Below are positions 1-12,041 of a stretch of 46,364 nt of DNA, in pieces. The notes below the pieces were generated by a model. That model ran no database searches. It was not told where the DNA came from and worked only from the letters and a program-made list of their open reading frames with translations. This DNA comes from Rhizopus sp. PT2906 (lineage: Eukaryota > Mucoromycota > Mucoromycetes > Mucorales > Rhizopodaceae), in NCBI GenBank assembly GCA_025529335.1, contig JAMYHX010000345.1, positions 1-46,364 on the forward strand. The letters run 5' to 3'. Within the stretch, counting starts at the first letter, position 1. Each line of letters begins with the position of its first letter. The position numbers were made by a program, and so were the translations under genes.

Positions 1-35
1 TGAACGCGATTAAAGAAATAAAATACGAGTAATAT

Positions 36-710
36 TTATTCTGCCTTTAAAGCCTTTTCAGCCTTCTTGATCGATCCTTTGTCTGTTTTGGGCTGTTTCT
101 TTTCGCTTACTAAGCCAAAAGGTGCTTCAATTCTAAATGGACGTCTCAAGTCGCCTGTGGCCTTAGCGCCCCAGATGTGGAGACGTGCTTCTTTTGTCAT
201 CAAAAAGGTCTTGAAGCCGAGAATGGATTGAACCAATAAAGGTTGAATGTAGCCAAATTTAAGATGAATGAAAGCGATGAGGGCGATGCCAACAAATGAT
301 TGCTTCATTGACTTTTTAACTTCATTAATATCGTATTCTAATTAAAGTTAGTCTCGTCAAAAACTTGTACAGTAAATAATTACCCATCACTGTCGTATTC
401 ACCAACTGATCTGGTGTCTCGGTTCCATCCCAACTTTGGGCAGCAGGTTCAACATATTTTAATATGGTTTGGTCTATTAAAAGTTAGTTGTGTGTGTATA
501 TTTGCTAGATAATATATTACCATTCTTATTCTTGATGACATAGATCAAGTAGAAATGAAGAGTGAGAATTACGAATTGAGCAAACAAGTAAAGAAAACGA
601 AGAGATTGAACATGATTATCAAGATGTAGAAATTTGGATAATTGTTGAAAGAATATAAAGGAACCAATACCAAAGTAAGGTGAATTTAAAAACTTGACAA
701 CTTTTGACAT
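36..710 (-). CDS. PHO88: PHO88/SND3 family ER membrane protein
   Basis: Exons (minus strand) 710-521, 473-384 and 337-36; phases join cleanly through two GT-AG introns. The product of about 193 aa has an N-terminal hydrophobic stretch, the family-typical segment LKYVEPA around the first junction, an NTTVMEYD-like segment across the second, and a C-terminal half with IALIAFIHLKF and the GDLRRPF box. Pho88/Snd3 proteins are ER membrane proteins; in yeast the protein was first linked to phosphate transport and later to SRP-independent targeting to the ER. The C-terminus is Lys-rich, which is usual for the family. I start at the ATG at 710 because it places the first hydrophobic segment at the N-terminus; the frame stays open upstream to 791. 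It is divergent from the SWIM gene with about 180 bp between start codons. The identity is family-level and the role is by homology. Confidence 0.87.
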
Positions 711-891
711 TACAAATAAATAAAGAGAGGAGGGACCTGGGGGCGGAAAGAAGGCAAAATGACAATTGAAATGGGGTGTCAATAGTGGCACACTTCCTTG
801 TTGTATAAAAATGAATATTTAATCTCAGGCAATCGCCTTTAAGGATACTTTACACTTTCAAGTAAAGTGACTTTTAGCAGGCTGTAATGAA

Positions 892-1815
892 ATGCCTTCT
901 AGCGAAAATTCGGCTTGTGTTTTTTGTCTTTTAGATTTGGGTGTGGAAGAGGATGGTGTTGATCTCTTGGCTATATTGAAACTGAGCTTCAAAAGGAAGT
1001 AATTAAATGTAGTGGATAACCTACGTAGCATTTGGTTAAATAAAAGAAGAGAAAAGCAAATTCAACATCTTTAGCAACAGTATTTATGTTATTGTTGTTA
1101 GATGTGAAGTCTAAATTACTGATATGTAAAAGTAGTGACAGCAATTGCATTTTGACGACAAATCAAAGGATTTTCCTTTGCTATCCCGGAAACAGCAACA
1201 ATCTCACGGTATTTTGTTTATATTAACTAACATCGAACGTGTGAGCTCAAAGACTAGAGAGGCAAGAAAGAGGATGATTGCAGCAGAAGAGATCAATAAA
1301 CCGGCATTAGAAGATATGGTGCAGAAAGTGCATATTGATGAAGAAGTTTATTATATTGTTAAGCCTATCACGACGAAAGTTGTATACGATATATCGACTG
1401 AGCAAGGAATGATGACTGGATGTAACTGCATAGGCTTTCAACGAAATAGGCGTGATTGTAAGCATATGTATTTGGTTTATCGCTTCGATAAAAGCTGTGT
1501 GGCTTATAGCCAAGGTAGATTATCACGATAATAATAAGAGAAATGCTACAGTATACTTACATTACCTAGAAATTGACTCTAGCTTGAGAATTCATACCAT
1601 GGATAATACTTATCCAGAATACTGTAGAGAATAATCATATCGAAGCAGTTACTGAAAACTCTGATGTGCTTCAATCAGAAGTACCATCTGAAGCTGAAGG
1701 TAGAGCGTATGAATTGTTGACAAGCATTACAAGTATATGCAGACAAGCTTTAGAAAGTCGTATACATTTAACTTTTGAAAATAACAACAGACTGTTACAA
1801 ATACATCAGTTTTAA
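892..1815 (+). CDS. Small SWIM-type zinc-finger protein
   Basis: The proposed exons 892-998, 1052-1079, 1142-1514 and 1589-1815 give one continuous frame of 244 aa. The diagnostic feature is in exon 3: a CxC (GCNCIGF) followed by CxH (DCKHMYLVYR) at the end of a beta-rich stretch, the CxCx(n)CxH pattern of SWIM zinc fingers. SWIM domains occur in MULE transposases and in chromatin and ubiquitin-related proteins. The N-terminus has a CxxC (ACVFC) and the C-terminal part is acidic and probably helical. No transposase catalytic core or flanking inverted repeats are visible, so this is either a short host gene or a domesticated or truncated remnant of a mobile element. The introns are 53, 62 and 74 nt; exon 2 is only 28 nt, so the splice model is plausible but unproven. 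It shares a divergent promoter with PHO88. Confidence 0.55.
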
Positions 1816-2003
1816 AGATCAGAAGGGAGGGCAAAATAAGGGCATGCGTGTAAATGTGTAACGTCATAATGAGCCAATCATCTTGATAGCGCTTTTTTTT
1901 CTCACAATGCACACACACGCACATATTGTGTGTTTATATGCGTCATGTTTCCCCTTTTTTTTTGCCTTTTTCTTTTTCTTTTTCTTTTTCTTTTCTTTAA
2001 AAA

Positions 2004-5000
2004 ATGTCTTTTCCGAGAGATTCTTCCAATGCTTCATTAAGCAACAATACTAGTCATTTTAGCTTATACGCAGAATCATCTTCTACTCGCTCTGCTGACT
2101 CTCCTAGTTTACCACGTAAACACTCGGATAGCACTTGCTCAGAACCAAAGTTTTCCTTTGTTCCTCTTAGAGCGTAAATCAAATCTATCATATTTACGAT
2201 ATATAATAACATTTTAATAAAGTAGCCATAGTCACCATCATTCTCGTCAAAGTAGCCTAAATCAAACTGATGTCCAACGTGACAGAAGTGCTGACAGCAA
2301 TGACCCATTTAGACTAATAAGGATGGCACCCAACATTATCAAGATGAGAAAGGGAAGTGTATTAGCTAGAAATACGATATTGAAGATGGATCATTTCTCG
2401 AGTGGTAAATGATAATATCATACAGTTCTTATCTTATTCTCCATCTTAGGAACCAATACCAATCTCGACTTTCATCTCCAGGGCGCACCTAATTTTCGTG
2501 TAGCAGACCTTAATGTCTATGGTGTTGCTCAACCGACGGTAAAGATGATAATTATAGCCCCTATATTCTCTTATCGTCTCTATTTGATAGGTAATCGGCT
2601 TATCTACCATACTGGCTATATTGAATTGTCATCCAAAGAGTTCAAACTCAGTGTCTTGCACATGGTAAGTAATAGCATTATCTCTCTCTTTATATAATAT
2701 TGACCATCTACCATACAGGTTTTCAACTCGTGAGGAGCCCTTGGGTAATATCCAAATAATAATATATATATTGTATCATCTCATTTACATCCACATGTGC
2801 ATATTATATATAGTCTATTTGAATGGGATACCCTATGTATTACGTGAATTTGCAGACCCATTACAAAACATGCGCGCATTTCTCGGAATAAACTCTGTTC
2901 GATTAGAAAAGGTAGAGGAGAGACTAAAATCAGATGTCATAAAGGAATCAAGAACTTTGGGTGGATTGATTCTCGTCCATCAAGAACTATGTAAGTTTGA
3001 TATCTTATTAACCAACAAGATAACTTAAATAATTCAAAAGCGGACGGAACAATTGTACCGTGCTACATTGCTGCCGATAAAGTTCAGACACCAAAAGAAG
3101 GTACAGGACAAGGGTTTAAGGATGCGGCGTGAATTAAAACTGTGTGTGATAGTATTCCAAGAATTTCAACAGCAAGGATTTAGATTAAAGTATTTTCGTA
3201 TTCCAATCTCGCCTGAACAAGCACCAGAAGATAACTACTTTGATGAATATATTCATGTCATACGCAACCTAGAGCCAACGGATCCACTCATCTTTAACTG
3301 TGGTATAGGAGCCGTAAGAAGTAAGTCTTATAAGTAGTAGTGCTGTTTGATGACTCATTTTTTTTTTTTTTTTTTTTTGCAAAAGCAACGGTTGGTGTTA
3401 TTATCGGACAAATAATCAGACGTACTCAACTGATTGAAAAAGGCCATCCGGATCCATTTCCTATCTCGGGTTGGAGTTATACTGATTCAGGTAGCCCATC
3501 AGACAGCATCAACAGATTTGTGGTGAAAGAATTAGAAGAAGCAGATCATTTAAATGCTAAAAATAATGCACTACTTCGGCTGATTCTCTTGCTTGAACAA
3601 GGTAAGTCAGCATGTGCACTATATCTATTATATATTTACTCTTATTAGCCCTCAACTCCAAGCTAACATCCCATTCAGCTATACAGTGGGTAATGCAAAG
3701 GGGGTCACTGATTGAAAATTTGAAAGAAGCAGTGATGGGTAACTATCAGTCCATAGTATCGTTAACAGCATTGCTTGAAAGTGGCGTATACAGTAAAAGG
3801 TTACTAGACACCATCATTGATAAATGTAAGTCTATACCATGTCTATATGCTCTTGCTCATACTTTCTCTTTATTCCCTTAAGCGGACGATGTTGTCAACC
3901 TAAGAGAGGATATTCTAATGAACCGCATACGTCAAATCACAGAAGTATCATCTGCAAACTATAACGAGAGTAACTATCTGTCGAAGGCCTTAAACGGTTT
4001 ACAACGATACTTCTTTTTACTCTGCTTTACTGCATATGTTAATGAATCTCCCAACACCAAGTTTGAACAACGATTCTCAACCTGGGTAAGAGCTAGAACA
4101 GAAGTATGGGCTATGCTTCAAAACATGCGTCGAAAAGGTCCTCGCCTTTATTTCTTTCGCCCTGTGGAAGATCTGCATCAACTATCCACACATCATCAAA
4201 AGAAAGTGAGCACAGGCATGTTTGATATGGTAGCCGCGGATGATACAACGATAGAAATGGAAAACGTTGTGATTAATGTGAGTTCTTTCTATATTTATAC
4301 AACCCAAGATAACTTACTTTTTTTTTAAAAAAAAAAAAAAAAAAAAAATAGGCAAGAACAGGTCTAGTCTTGACATCACAAACTATTCTTAAAGTCGACT
4401 TTTGGCACTACGGATATCTCAAGGACGCGTCTCAAAATCAAGAAAGACATCACCGCTTCGTTATTGACGGAGCGTCCAACTTCAGAAGAGTTGAAAACAC
4501 ACACGTTTATGGAGTTGCTCAACCTACAGTCAATGGATTACGACAAGTAATTCGAAATCTGCTCAATTCAAGCGAACGCATACTATGGATCAATCTACGA
4601 GAGGAACCTATCATTTACATCAACGGTATACCCTATGTACTACGAGATCGAGCCTTTACTCTGAGAAATTTGCGAGCCTACAAAGGAATCACTGGTTCAC
4701 GTATGGAACAGCTTGAGGAAAGATTAAAGGAAGATGTAATTAAAGAGGTGATGCAGTGTGGTGGTAGAATCTTATTGCATGGAGAAGATAGTAACGGAAA
4801 CGTCTTGTCTTCCTGGGAGGATGTTGATATTCAGGATATCATGACAGTACGTGAGGTCATGGAGTTTGCTGCACTCGAAGTCAGGCAGACCTATGACTCT
4901 TCAGATGATGATAGTGACAATACCAAGCAGCCAACTGTCAGTCACATCTTGGAGTATTACCGTGTACCAATCACTGCAGAAAAAGCACCAGAGTGGAGAG

Positions 5001-7182
5001 ACATTGACGACTTGCAAGCTCTTGTAGCAGGTGTTGATCATTCAAAGACAGCGATTATCATGTAATATTATATTTCGGTCAGCTAAAGTTCTAAATTAAC
5101 CACTCTTCTTTTTTTCTTAATATAGGAACGATCAAGTAGGTTTGGGAAGATCAACAACAGGTACAATCATTGCTACCTTGCTCACTCGTTGGATTCGACC
5201 TAAGACACAACAAGTACTGCAATCCCCTTCCTATTATCCTAATTATCAAATCATCAATAGCTTGCTAAGAGTCATCAAGCGTGGATTGGAGAATAAGCAA
5301 ATCGTTGATTACACGATGGATCAATGCTCTATCGGCGCTCGTCAGTTGCGTGATATTATCGAATCAGCACGTGTACAGGCTGAAAAAGAAAAGGAAGAGG
5401 ATCCTAGCCAGTTCAAACGAACGGTGAAGCGAGGCATTACGGCACTTGAAAGGTACTTTTTGTTCATCTGTTTTCAAGCTTATCTGGACAGCACCTCACC
5501 CTCCCTCGTGAACGAAACGGAGAGCTTCAGTCATTGGATGGAGCGTCATCCTGAATTGAACACTATCTTAGACGATTTACTGCATGCCAGTGAAGAGGAA
5601 CAGTTTAGGTCACTCATGCCAGTGGAAAAGTCATTGACTGGAGATGGTATAGCGCTGTCAAGCGAGGTCATGAGCGTCGTCAGCCGTCGACACGGTCAGG
5701 TCTTGGCTCAACAAACCATCCTGAAGCATGATGCATTCCCTGGTTGTCAAAAGATGAGCCTTAAAGAGAAGATCCCTGGAGCCTACAATTTTAGACGCGT
5801 CGAGATTAGTAAAATCAAGTCAGCTGTCAAGTACGGAGGTATGGCTGCTACGGTCGGCGGATTAGCAGCAGACATGGAGCGTAGTGATGAGGATCCCCTG
5901 ACGGCTCCTTTTATTTGTGGATGCGCTATGCCAAATAAGGATGCTGTCAAGTCCATCTTGAAGGCGATGCAAGCGGGCCCAGGAGGTAAACGACGAGTGT
6001 TATGGACCTGCTTGCGTGAAGAACCTGTAATATATGTCAACAAAAACCCATATGTCTTGCGGCTCTTTATAGATCCTCTGAAGAATCTGGAAACAACGGG
6101 CATCTCAAAAGAACGGGTTGAGGGCATGGAGGACCAGATGAAGTATGAAGTATTGCAAGAGCTCAAGGAGTACGACGGCAGAATATTGCTTCATGATGAG
6201 GAAGATGGAAGCTTCAATTTGGTGGTAAAAGCCTAGACAATAGAATCATATGTAGCTTGGTTTATTAAGTTTATTTTATAGCCTGTTTGGGAGACAGTGC
6301 CTCCAGAGGAAGTAGAAACCCCCGGAGAAGTATTTGCATCTATCCGTGCAGAAGGGTATCAAGTGGACTATCTTCGGATTCCAATGTAAGCTTAAAAAAT
6401 CTACTCAACATGAACTTTGACTTATTTCGCATGCAATGACTATAGAACAGATGAACAAGCACCTATACCTGATGTATTTGACCAATTGATACAGAGAATG
6501 CAAGAAGCAAATCAAGGATATGATATCATGTTTAACTGTCAGATGGGGTAATATAAAAAAGGAATATTAAACTGTCAAAGTGTACTGATTAGCTTTCGAT
6601 AGACGTGGTCGCACTACAACAGGCATGGTTGTGGCATCTTTGTTGTCCATGATACTAAGTAACGATGCTATTGGAGACATGACAGACTCATTCATGGTTG
6701 ATAGTAGCAGTAATGTTAATACCACCATATTTTCTCTACAGTCAGATGAAGAAATAGATGAGTCATATGAAGAAAGAGAGCGCTATGAGAATGGCGAATA
6801 CAGAATTATCTTACAGCTTGTTAGTGTACTCAGTTATGGTAAATTAGCCAAGCGACTCACAGACCAAGCGATCAATATGTGCGATCATATGCAAAATCTG
6901 AGAAAAGCTATCTATGACTACAAATTGCGATTGGAGACCATGACTGATCATGGATCTAAGAAATGGAAATCTGTTCATGAAGTGGCCATGAACTATCTCG
7001 TGCGTTACTTTTACTTGATTGTTTTTACGAATTATCTCTTGGAAGAAATGGGCTCTATCAAGGGCGAAGAAGATGATAACTCTTTCAAGGAAGCAAAGAA
7101 ATTGACTACCTTTAAAGAATGGTTAAAGAATCGTAGAGAAATTGTAAATATCATCTCTTTACAATCTTTTGATCTATGCTAG
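2004..7182 (+). CDS. Paladin-like inositol-phosphate/PTP-fold phosphatase with three tandem domains
   Basis: Sixteen exons: 2004-2173, 2313-2404, 2450-2538, 2591-2664, 2719-2744, 2814-2990, 3041-3100, 3153-3320, 3386-3601, 3649-3825, 3883-4277, 4352-5061, 5126-6224, 6282-6385, 6446-6547 and 6603-7182 (1412 aa, all phases consistent). Three repeats of one module follow a Ser-rich N-terminus. Each has an ILK-D start, an (A/S)NFR block, REEP-(V/I/L)-Y-(V/I/L)-N with PYVLR, a YxRIP-like segment and a phosphatase loop; the third module is C-terminally incomplete in this alignment. Loop 1 is CGIGAVRTT (C279...R285) and loop 3 is CQMGRGRTT (C1217...R1223); both keep CX5R. Loop 2 reads NDQVGLGRST, with Asp787 where Cys is expected. 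Paladins are cytosolic PTP-like proteins related to inositol hexakisphosphate phosphatases, and metazoan members are implicated in phosphoinositide signalling. The intron after exon 8 carries a run of about 20 T, and the intron at 4278-4351 a T run followed by about 22 A. The family is secure; the substrate is unknown. Confidence 0.9.
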
Positions 7183-7292
7183 ATTTTGATGATTCCAAGC
7201 ATAAGAATAAAATAAAATCGTGTACAGCTTTGATTGCATGGAAATAAATATTGTTTATTATTGTAATCTAGCGACAAATCACATGCATTGGC

Positions 7293-8651
7293 TTAGGCAA
7301 AGAGTTTTGCATAGGCATTCTTTTCCTTTTGCTTTTTAGCAGCCAATTTAGATTTAGCATTGGTAAGTTCTCTCTTGATACCAGCATCCTCTGGATCTTG
7401 CTCATGTGCCTTTTCGAAATCTTCAATTGCGCCCTCAAAGTCCTTTGTGTTAACCTTGGCCATACCACGACGGAAGTAAGCCTTGGTGATGTCTGTCTTC
7501 TTCAAGTACTTGGGATCATACTCCAACACTGTTGTTGTCACTTTGATACAGTCACTATTGTTACCAAGCTTGAGAGCACACATTGCTCTGTTAAGATAAC
7601 AGGGAATTCTGACACCTGCAAACTTCTCACGAAGCTCTTCAGGATCTGTGTCGTCAAATGCAGGCTTTTCGTTAAGATAGCGAATGGCTTTGATGTATTT
7701 CTTTGAGGCGTTTTCATGATCGCCCTTCTTGAAGTATGTGTTGCCAATATCTTTGAGCTTACTGGCAATTTCTAAAACATCGTTTGGTTCCTTCGAACCT
7801 TCATAATCATCTAAAGATCAGCTGTTATTAGCCTTAAAGTGTTGTTACAGACCCCTCTCTTTTTTTTTTTACCTGGATATTCTTCATAGTTGTCTCCATC
7901 GGCATTTTCAGGAATACCATCGTCTTCTCCTTCAGCAAGCTCACCACAGTTGACAATCACAGCATCCTTCACAGGCTTATCCGAGACGGTTTCTAAATTT
8001 TCCAAAGTACGGACCACACCTTTACCTTTCAGCACTTTACCAAACACGACATGCTTGCCATCCAAATGTGGAGTAGGAACAGTTGTAATAAAGAATTGAG
8101 ATCCATTTGTTCCAGGGCCAGCGTTTGCCATGGATAATAAGAATGGTTTGTCGTGCTTTAATTCAAAGTTTTCATCTTCAAACTTTTCACCATAAATAGA
8201 TTCACCGCCAGTACCGTTACCGGCTGTAAAATCACCACCTTGAACCATAAAATTCTGTTTTTTTTTGTTAGATTTCATTTAGTAAGTCATCATAAAAGTT
8301 ACCTTGATAATGCGGTGGAATGTGCATCCTTTGTAACTCAAAGGCTTACCGCTTTTACCTGTTCCTTTTTCGCCTGCGTACATCATTGTTACATAAGCTT
8401 GTCTTCTTGGGTGTCATGATCACATACCTGTACAAAGAGCACGGAAATTCTCTGCTGTCTTGGGAACAATATCCTTAAACTATCAGGGTTGTTAATTTAT
8501 GTCGTTTCTCGACAAGGTAAAATAGACTTACAAGTTCAAAGACAACACGGCCTTCAGGCTTGCCTCCAATGGTGATATCAAAGTATCTGTAGAATACATA
8601 AGTATTTATCTTTTATAGATACACAGTTACTTACACGCGTGGGTTGGACAT
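7293..8651 (-). CDS. CPR6: Cyclophilin-40 type peptidyl-prolyl isomerase with TPR domain
   Basis: Exons 8651-8635, 8586-8532, 8479-8428, 8373-8303, 8254-7873 and 7810-7293 encode 364 aa, the usual Cyp40 length. The N-terminal cyclophilin domain (about residues 1-170) begins MSNPRVYFDI and contains FHRIIKNFMVQGGDF, the GTNGSQFFIT strand and HLDGKHVVFG. The C-terminal part has TPR repeats (GNTYFKKGDHENA, ..PCYLNRAMCALKL, ..KAYFRRGMA) and ends in a Lys/Ala-rich helix. Cyp40 proteins catalyse prolyl isomerisation and bind the C-terminus of Hsp90 through the TPRs. The position matching the cyclosporin-contacting Trp of CypA is His here, as in other Cyp40 proteins, and in that family this weakens drug binding. 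The first exon is only 17 nt. The gene is convergent with the paladin-like gene, with 110 bp between their stop codons. Confidence 0.93.
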
Positions 8652-10592
8652 GGTTTGTAAAAATTTGTGTAAAAAGAAAAACTCTGCGTGTTTCTATAAA
8701 GTTACGAACCTTCAGACTCAACTCTGGCTTAAAAAATACTCGTCGGAGAACAAAATTTTTTGGTCCGCTTTCCATCACTTTCGATGCATTTACCTTAATT
8801 GGAAAGTGTATCCATATCATACCCCAAAATTAAAACAAATACAGGCAGAACTTTCTGCTGCCAAGGTTGGCATAGCTCAACTCCAGCAACAAAACACTCC
8901 TCTACTTGGTAGTCTGGCTCAAGTTTCCTCTCTTCTGTCATCCGTCCATTGAAATTGATTGTATCCTGCCCTTTTTCCAGTACTTTTTTTTTTTATCCTT
9001 AGTCTTCAAAAGGGAGTTTTTAGTCTCCATTACTGTCCTTTTGATCTCGTCCAGTTGATCTTTATTATCGCGCTCAATGAGGCATTATATTAAATAAAAT
9101 CCTTTTTGAAAAACTACTTTTTAGTCTGTCAGTTTAAAAATAAAAAATACCTTAAAATTTACCGTAAGAATGACCTACAAAGACTCATTTGTAATTATAA
9201 CATTTAGAAAACGGTTTATCCAATAAGATCATGTCTTTTATGCCAAGGTTCGATTTATTAAAGGTACTCCTCGTTCTCCTGATTTAAGATCAAAAAAGGA
9301 TAACGCAGTTGAATGTATAGCTTGCTTCATTCAATTATCAAGTGTTGCCTAACCTACTAAAAATCTCAAAATCTTTGCTCTATCGGATGCTGTTCGTTAA
9401 CAGTTTAGCCAAAAACGCCTGAAGATAGAGTATTAAACTTAAAAGTCAATGGAACAAGAGAATTATATGTTTATTAAGTAAATGTCCTATTGACTTGTGG
9501 TTATGGATGGGTAGAAGTTTTACTTTTCTACACTTTGTGGGAGTTTCTTATTTAATATCAAAATGTTGTCCTTGTAGCTATACCTCAGTGAGGTTTATAG
9601 ACCATTTATATAAGTGAGTCTCTAAACTGATGGATATTATGTATACGATGTATCTAGGGTATAAATATCACAGCGCCGTCGTCTATAATTTTGCGGCAAA
9701 TGATAAACTGCACTCAAGTGTAAAAGATGAAATGCAAAAACTCATTTCTATACATCTTCAGTTTTTATATGTTTCTGTTAACTTATCAATAGCATGCTTC
9801 TCCATTCTCGCTGAATAGCAATCTTCTGTCACTAACATTCTTTACTAATTGTAGTCGGATCAATTAATAAATGATTGTTGTGTTTCAGTACTTAAATTCC
9901 TGATTTGATGGCTTTATTTCTACTGTAAAATAGAAAAGATAATCTCTTGTGTACCCTCTCCCCTTATTTGACATGAATTGCTCTATATCGTTCCTCAACT
10001 CTATGATAGCATCTATCCTTCCAATTGCCGACAGTCACGGCCCATCAGATCGTCTATTCAAGTTGCGCGTTGTATGGCTCATCCCTGCTTTTTCTCATGT
10101 ATCTAAATCACTTCTTTGTTCTTTTGTCGATCCTTTTTTGGTTGCTTCTTGTTCTCTTTTGGTAACATTGAGCACATTTACAATTCCAACTTCATGAATA
10201 TAGAATACACCGTTAATTACTCTTCATTTTCATGGCGCACAAGATTAATGGACCGTATTTGAATGAGATACTATGACTGATTTAGTCTCTTTCTTAAAGA
10301 GCAGAGTAACACAAAGAAGTGTCTTGATGTCTTTTGTGTTACATGATGATCCATAAGGACATAGATATGAATTGTATGAATAAAGCATTAAGAAAGAAAG
10401 AGAAGGAAGACGATGCTATAAAGAGTCACATTTAGTTGACGTCAATTTCAAATGATACATGTATACACCTCCTTGCTCCCTGTGTACTTTTTTTTTTGTA
10501 AGATCTGACTTTATGTTCCTCTTCCGGGTTAGGTTGCACGTTGTATATTAAGCTCTTCTTTTTTCACTTTCCTTCTTTTTCTTGTCCTCCTA
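8652..10592. other. Gene-poor interval with degenerate coding-like segments
   Basis: No complete gene was found in this 1.9 kb between the divergent starts of Cyp40 and the PC-esterase gene. The plus frame around 8820-8952 encodes a Gln/Leu-rich coiled-coil-like tail (KLKQIQAELSAAKVGIAQL). Around 9245-9350 a plus frame reads VRFIKGTPRSPDLRSKK and continues with stops, and on the minus strand at 9949-10197 another interrupted frame contains an LSAIGRIDAIIELRN-like helix. These look like relics of a repeated element, perhaps a retroelement gag, but I cannot assign a family. The right end holds the promoter of the next gene. Confidence 0.4.
10437..10444. promoter_or_regulatory. Perfect palindromic CRE/ATF-type site
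   Basis: The octamer TGACGTCA lies about 150 bp upstream of the PC-esterase start codon. It is the consensus of bZIP ATF/CREB-type factors. Function is inferred only from sequence and position. Confidence 0.4.
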
Positions 10593-11847
10593 ATGCAGCA
10601 AACGAATATAAAACACGTTTATATAACATCCATCATTGTTTGTATTCTACTATGGCTGATTATTTACAAGATACCCGATTATTATCCAAAATCACCTTAC
10701 TATGAATCAGACAGCCAAGAAGATCAGCAATGTACACCAGCTACCTTTCATATTGGAGAATGGATCTATGATCCTTCATCAAATATGCTTCCAAAATATC
10801 ATTGTATAAAGAAAAAGTTTGCTCATAGATGTTACCAAAGACTATCTGAACCAGAAGAAATAGATCGATCAAGACAAATGTAAGCTCCCTTCTTGCTTGA
10901 TCATATAACTGACTGTTACCATAAAGAATGAACTATAGATGGAAACCATCTCAGTGTCAGCTACAACCATTTGATAACGATTTAGTAGCAGATCATTTGT
11001 TACAGAACCCAGTTTTATTCGTCGGTGACTCCATCACACAGCTTCAATTCGAAAGTTTGAGCTGTCTATTAGGCCATCGATTTGGTAAAAGAGAAGTCAC
11101 TGTCAATGGTGGAAATCCAAGAATTCGGGTGAATGAGATTGGTGATGCAAATAAGACAGCTGTGGCATATATTCGTTCGGACTATTTGCTAAGAGTGAAT
11201 GATTTTAAGGTGATGGAACCCTTTGACTCTGCAGGTGCTCAATTAGGCTCAGGAGAAAATCACCCTTGGTAAGAAGACAAAAAAAGGGAGGGAATAAAAA
11301 ATACAGTAGTTGATAATTCACTTTAGGGTTCATGCTATACCAAACTTCAAATACATTGTTATCAATACTGTAAGTTGACTAACTTATCTTTTATTTCAAA
11401 CTAACAGTCTATTAGGGTCCTCATTGGCATCCTCATGAAATTTGGGGCCCCAATCGATCAGAAGATGAACTATTATCTGCCTTTGAGAAAGCAATGATAC
11501 AATTGTACAATTATTTAAAAGATAATGTGCGACAAGATCAAACTGTATGGATTAGAACCACACCACATGGACACGCCAATTGTTCTCAGTATACAATACC
11601 TCAATCCACACCTATTGCTCCTTCAGGAAAGCCTGGTGAATACGAGTGGCATTTGTTTAAAGAATTTGACTCGATATGGAAGAATATCATTCAGAGAGAT
11701 AATGATGCACGTTTCCAGATATTTGATGTTGCTCTAATGACAAACAAGCGAGGCGATGCTCATTCAAGGCCAGATAAAGACTGTTTACACACATGTATAC
11801 CTGGACCTGTAGATTATTGGAACATGGGTCTTTTTTCCTTCATTTAG
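10593..11847 (+). CDS. Type II membrane PC-esterase (TBL/PMR5-like, GDS-DxxH acyl-esterase fold)
   Basis: Exons 10593-10879, 10927-11268, 11327-11369 and 11416-11847 encode 367 aa. Residues about 8-26 form a single hydrophobic segment after a short N-terminal tail, predicting a type II Golgi or secretory membrane protein. The lumenal part starts with a Cys-containing TBL-like block (C..ATFHIGEWIYD, then YRWKP..C). The GDS nucleophile motif follows (LFVGDSITQ, Ser131), and the C-terminal DxxH is in DKDCLHTCIPGPVDYWN (Asp346/His349). These are the signatures of the PC-esterase/TBL family, whose plant members O-acetylate wall polysaccharides and whose fungal relatives include Cas1-like enzymes. 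A role in acylation or deacylation of cell-wall or glycan sugars is inferred; the direction of the reaction cannot be told. Confidence 0.82.
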
Positions 11848-12041
11848 AATAAAAAGTTGCCCTTTCTCTCTTTCTATCTCAAATCTGATTGTCTGAATTT
11901 AAACTTAAAAGCTGTAAGCCACAGGCAAGCGCAATTCTTTTTTGAATAATAATAAAAAAAAAAACATTTTTGACATTTCCGCAACTTCTTCTTTCAAGTA
12001 GTTCCCGCTTTTATTCATAGTAAAGAAGTTACTTTTTGTTT

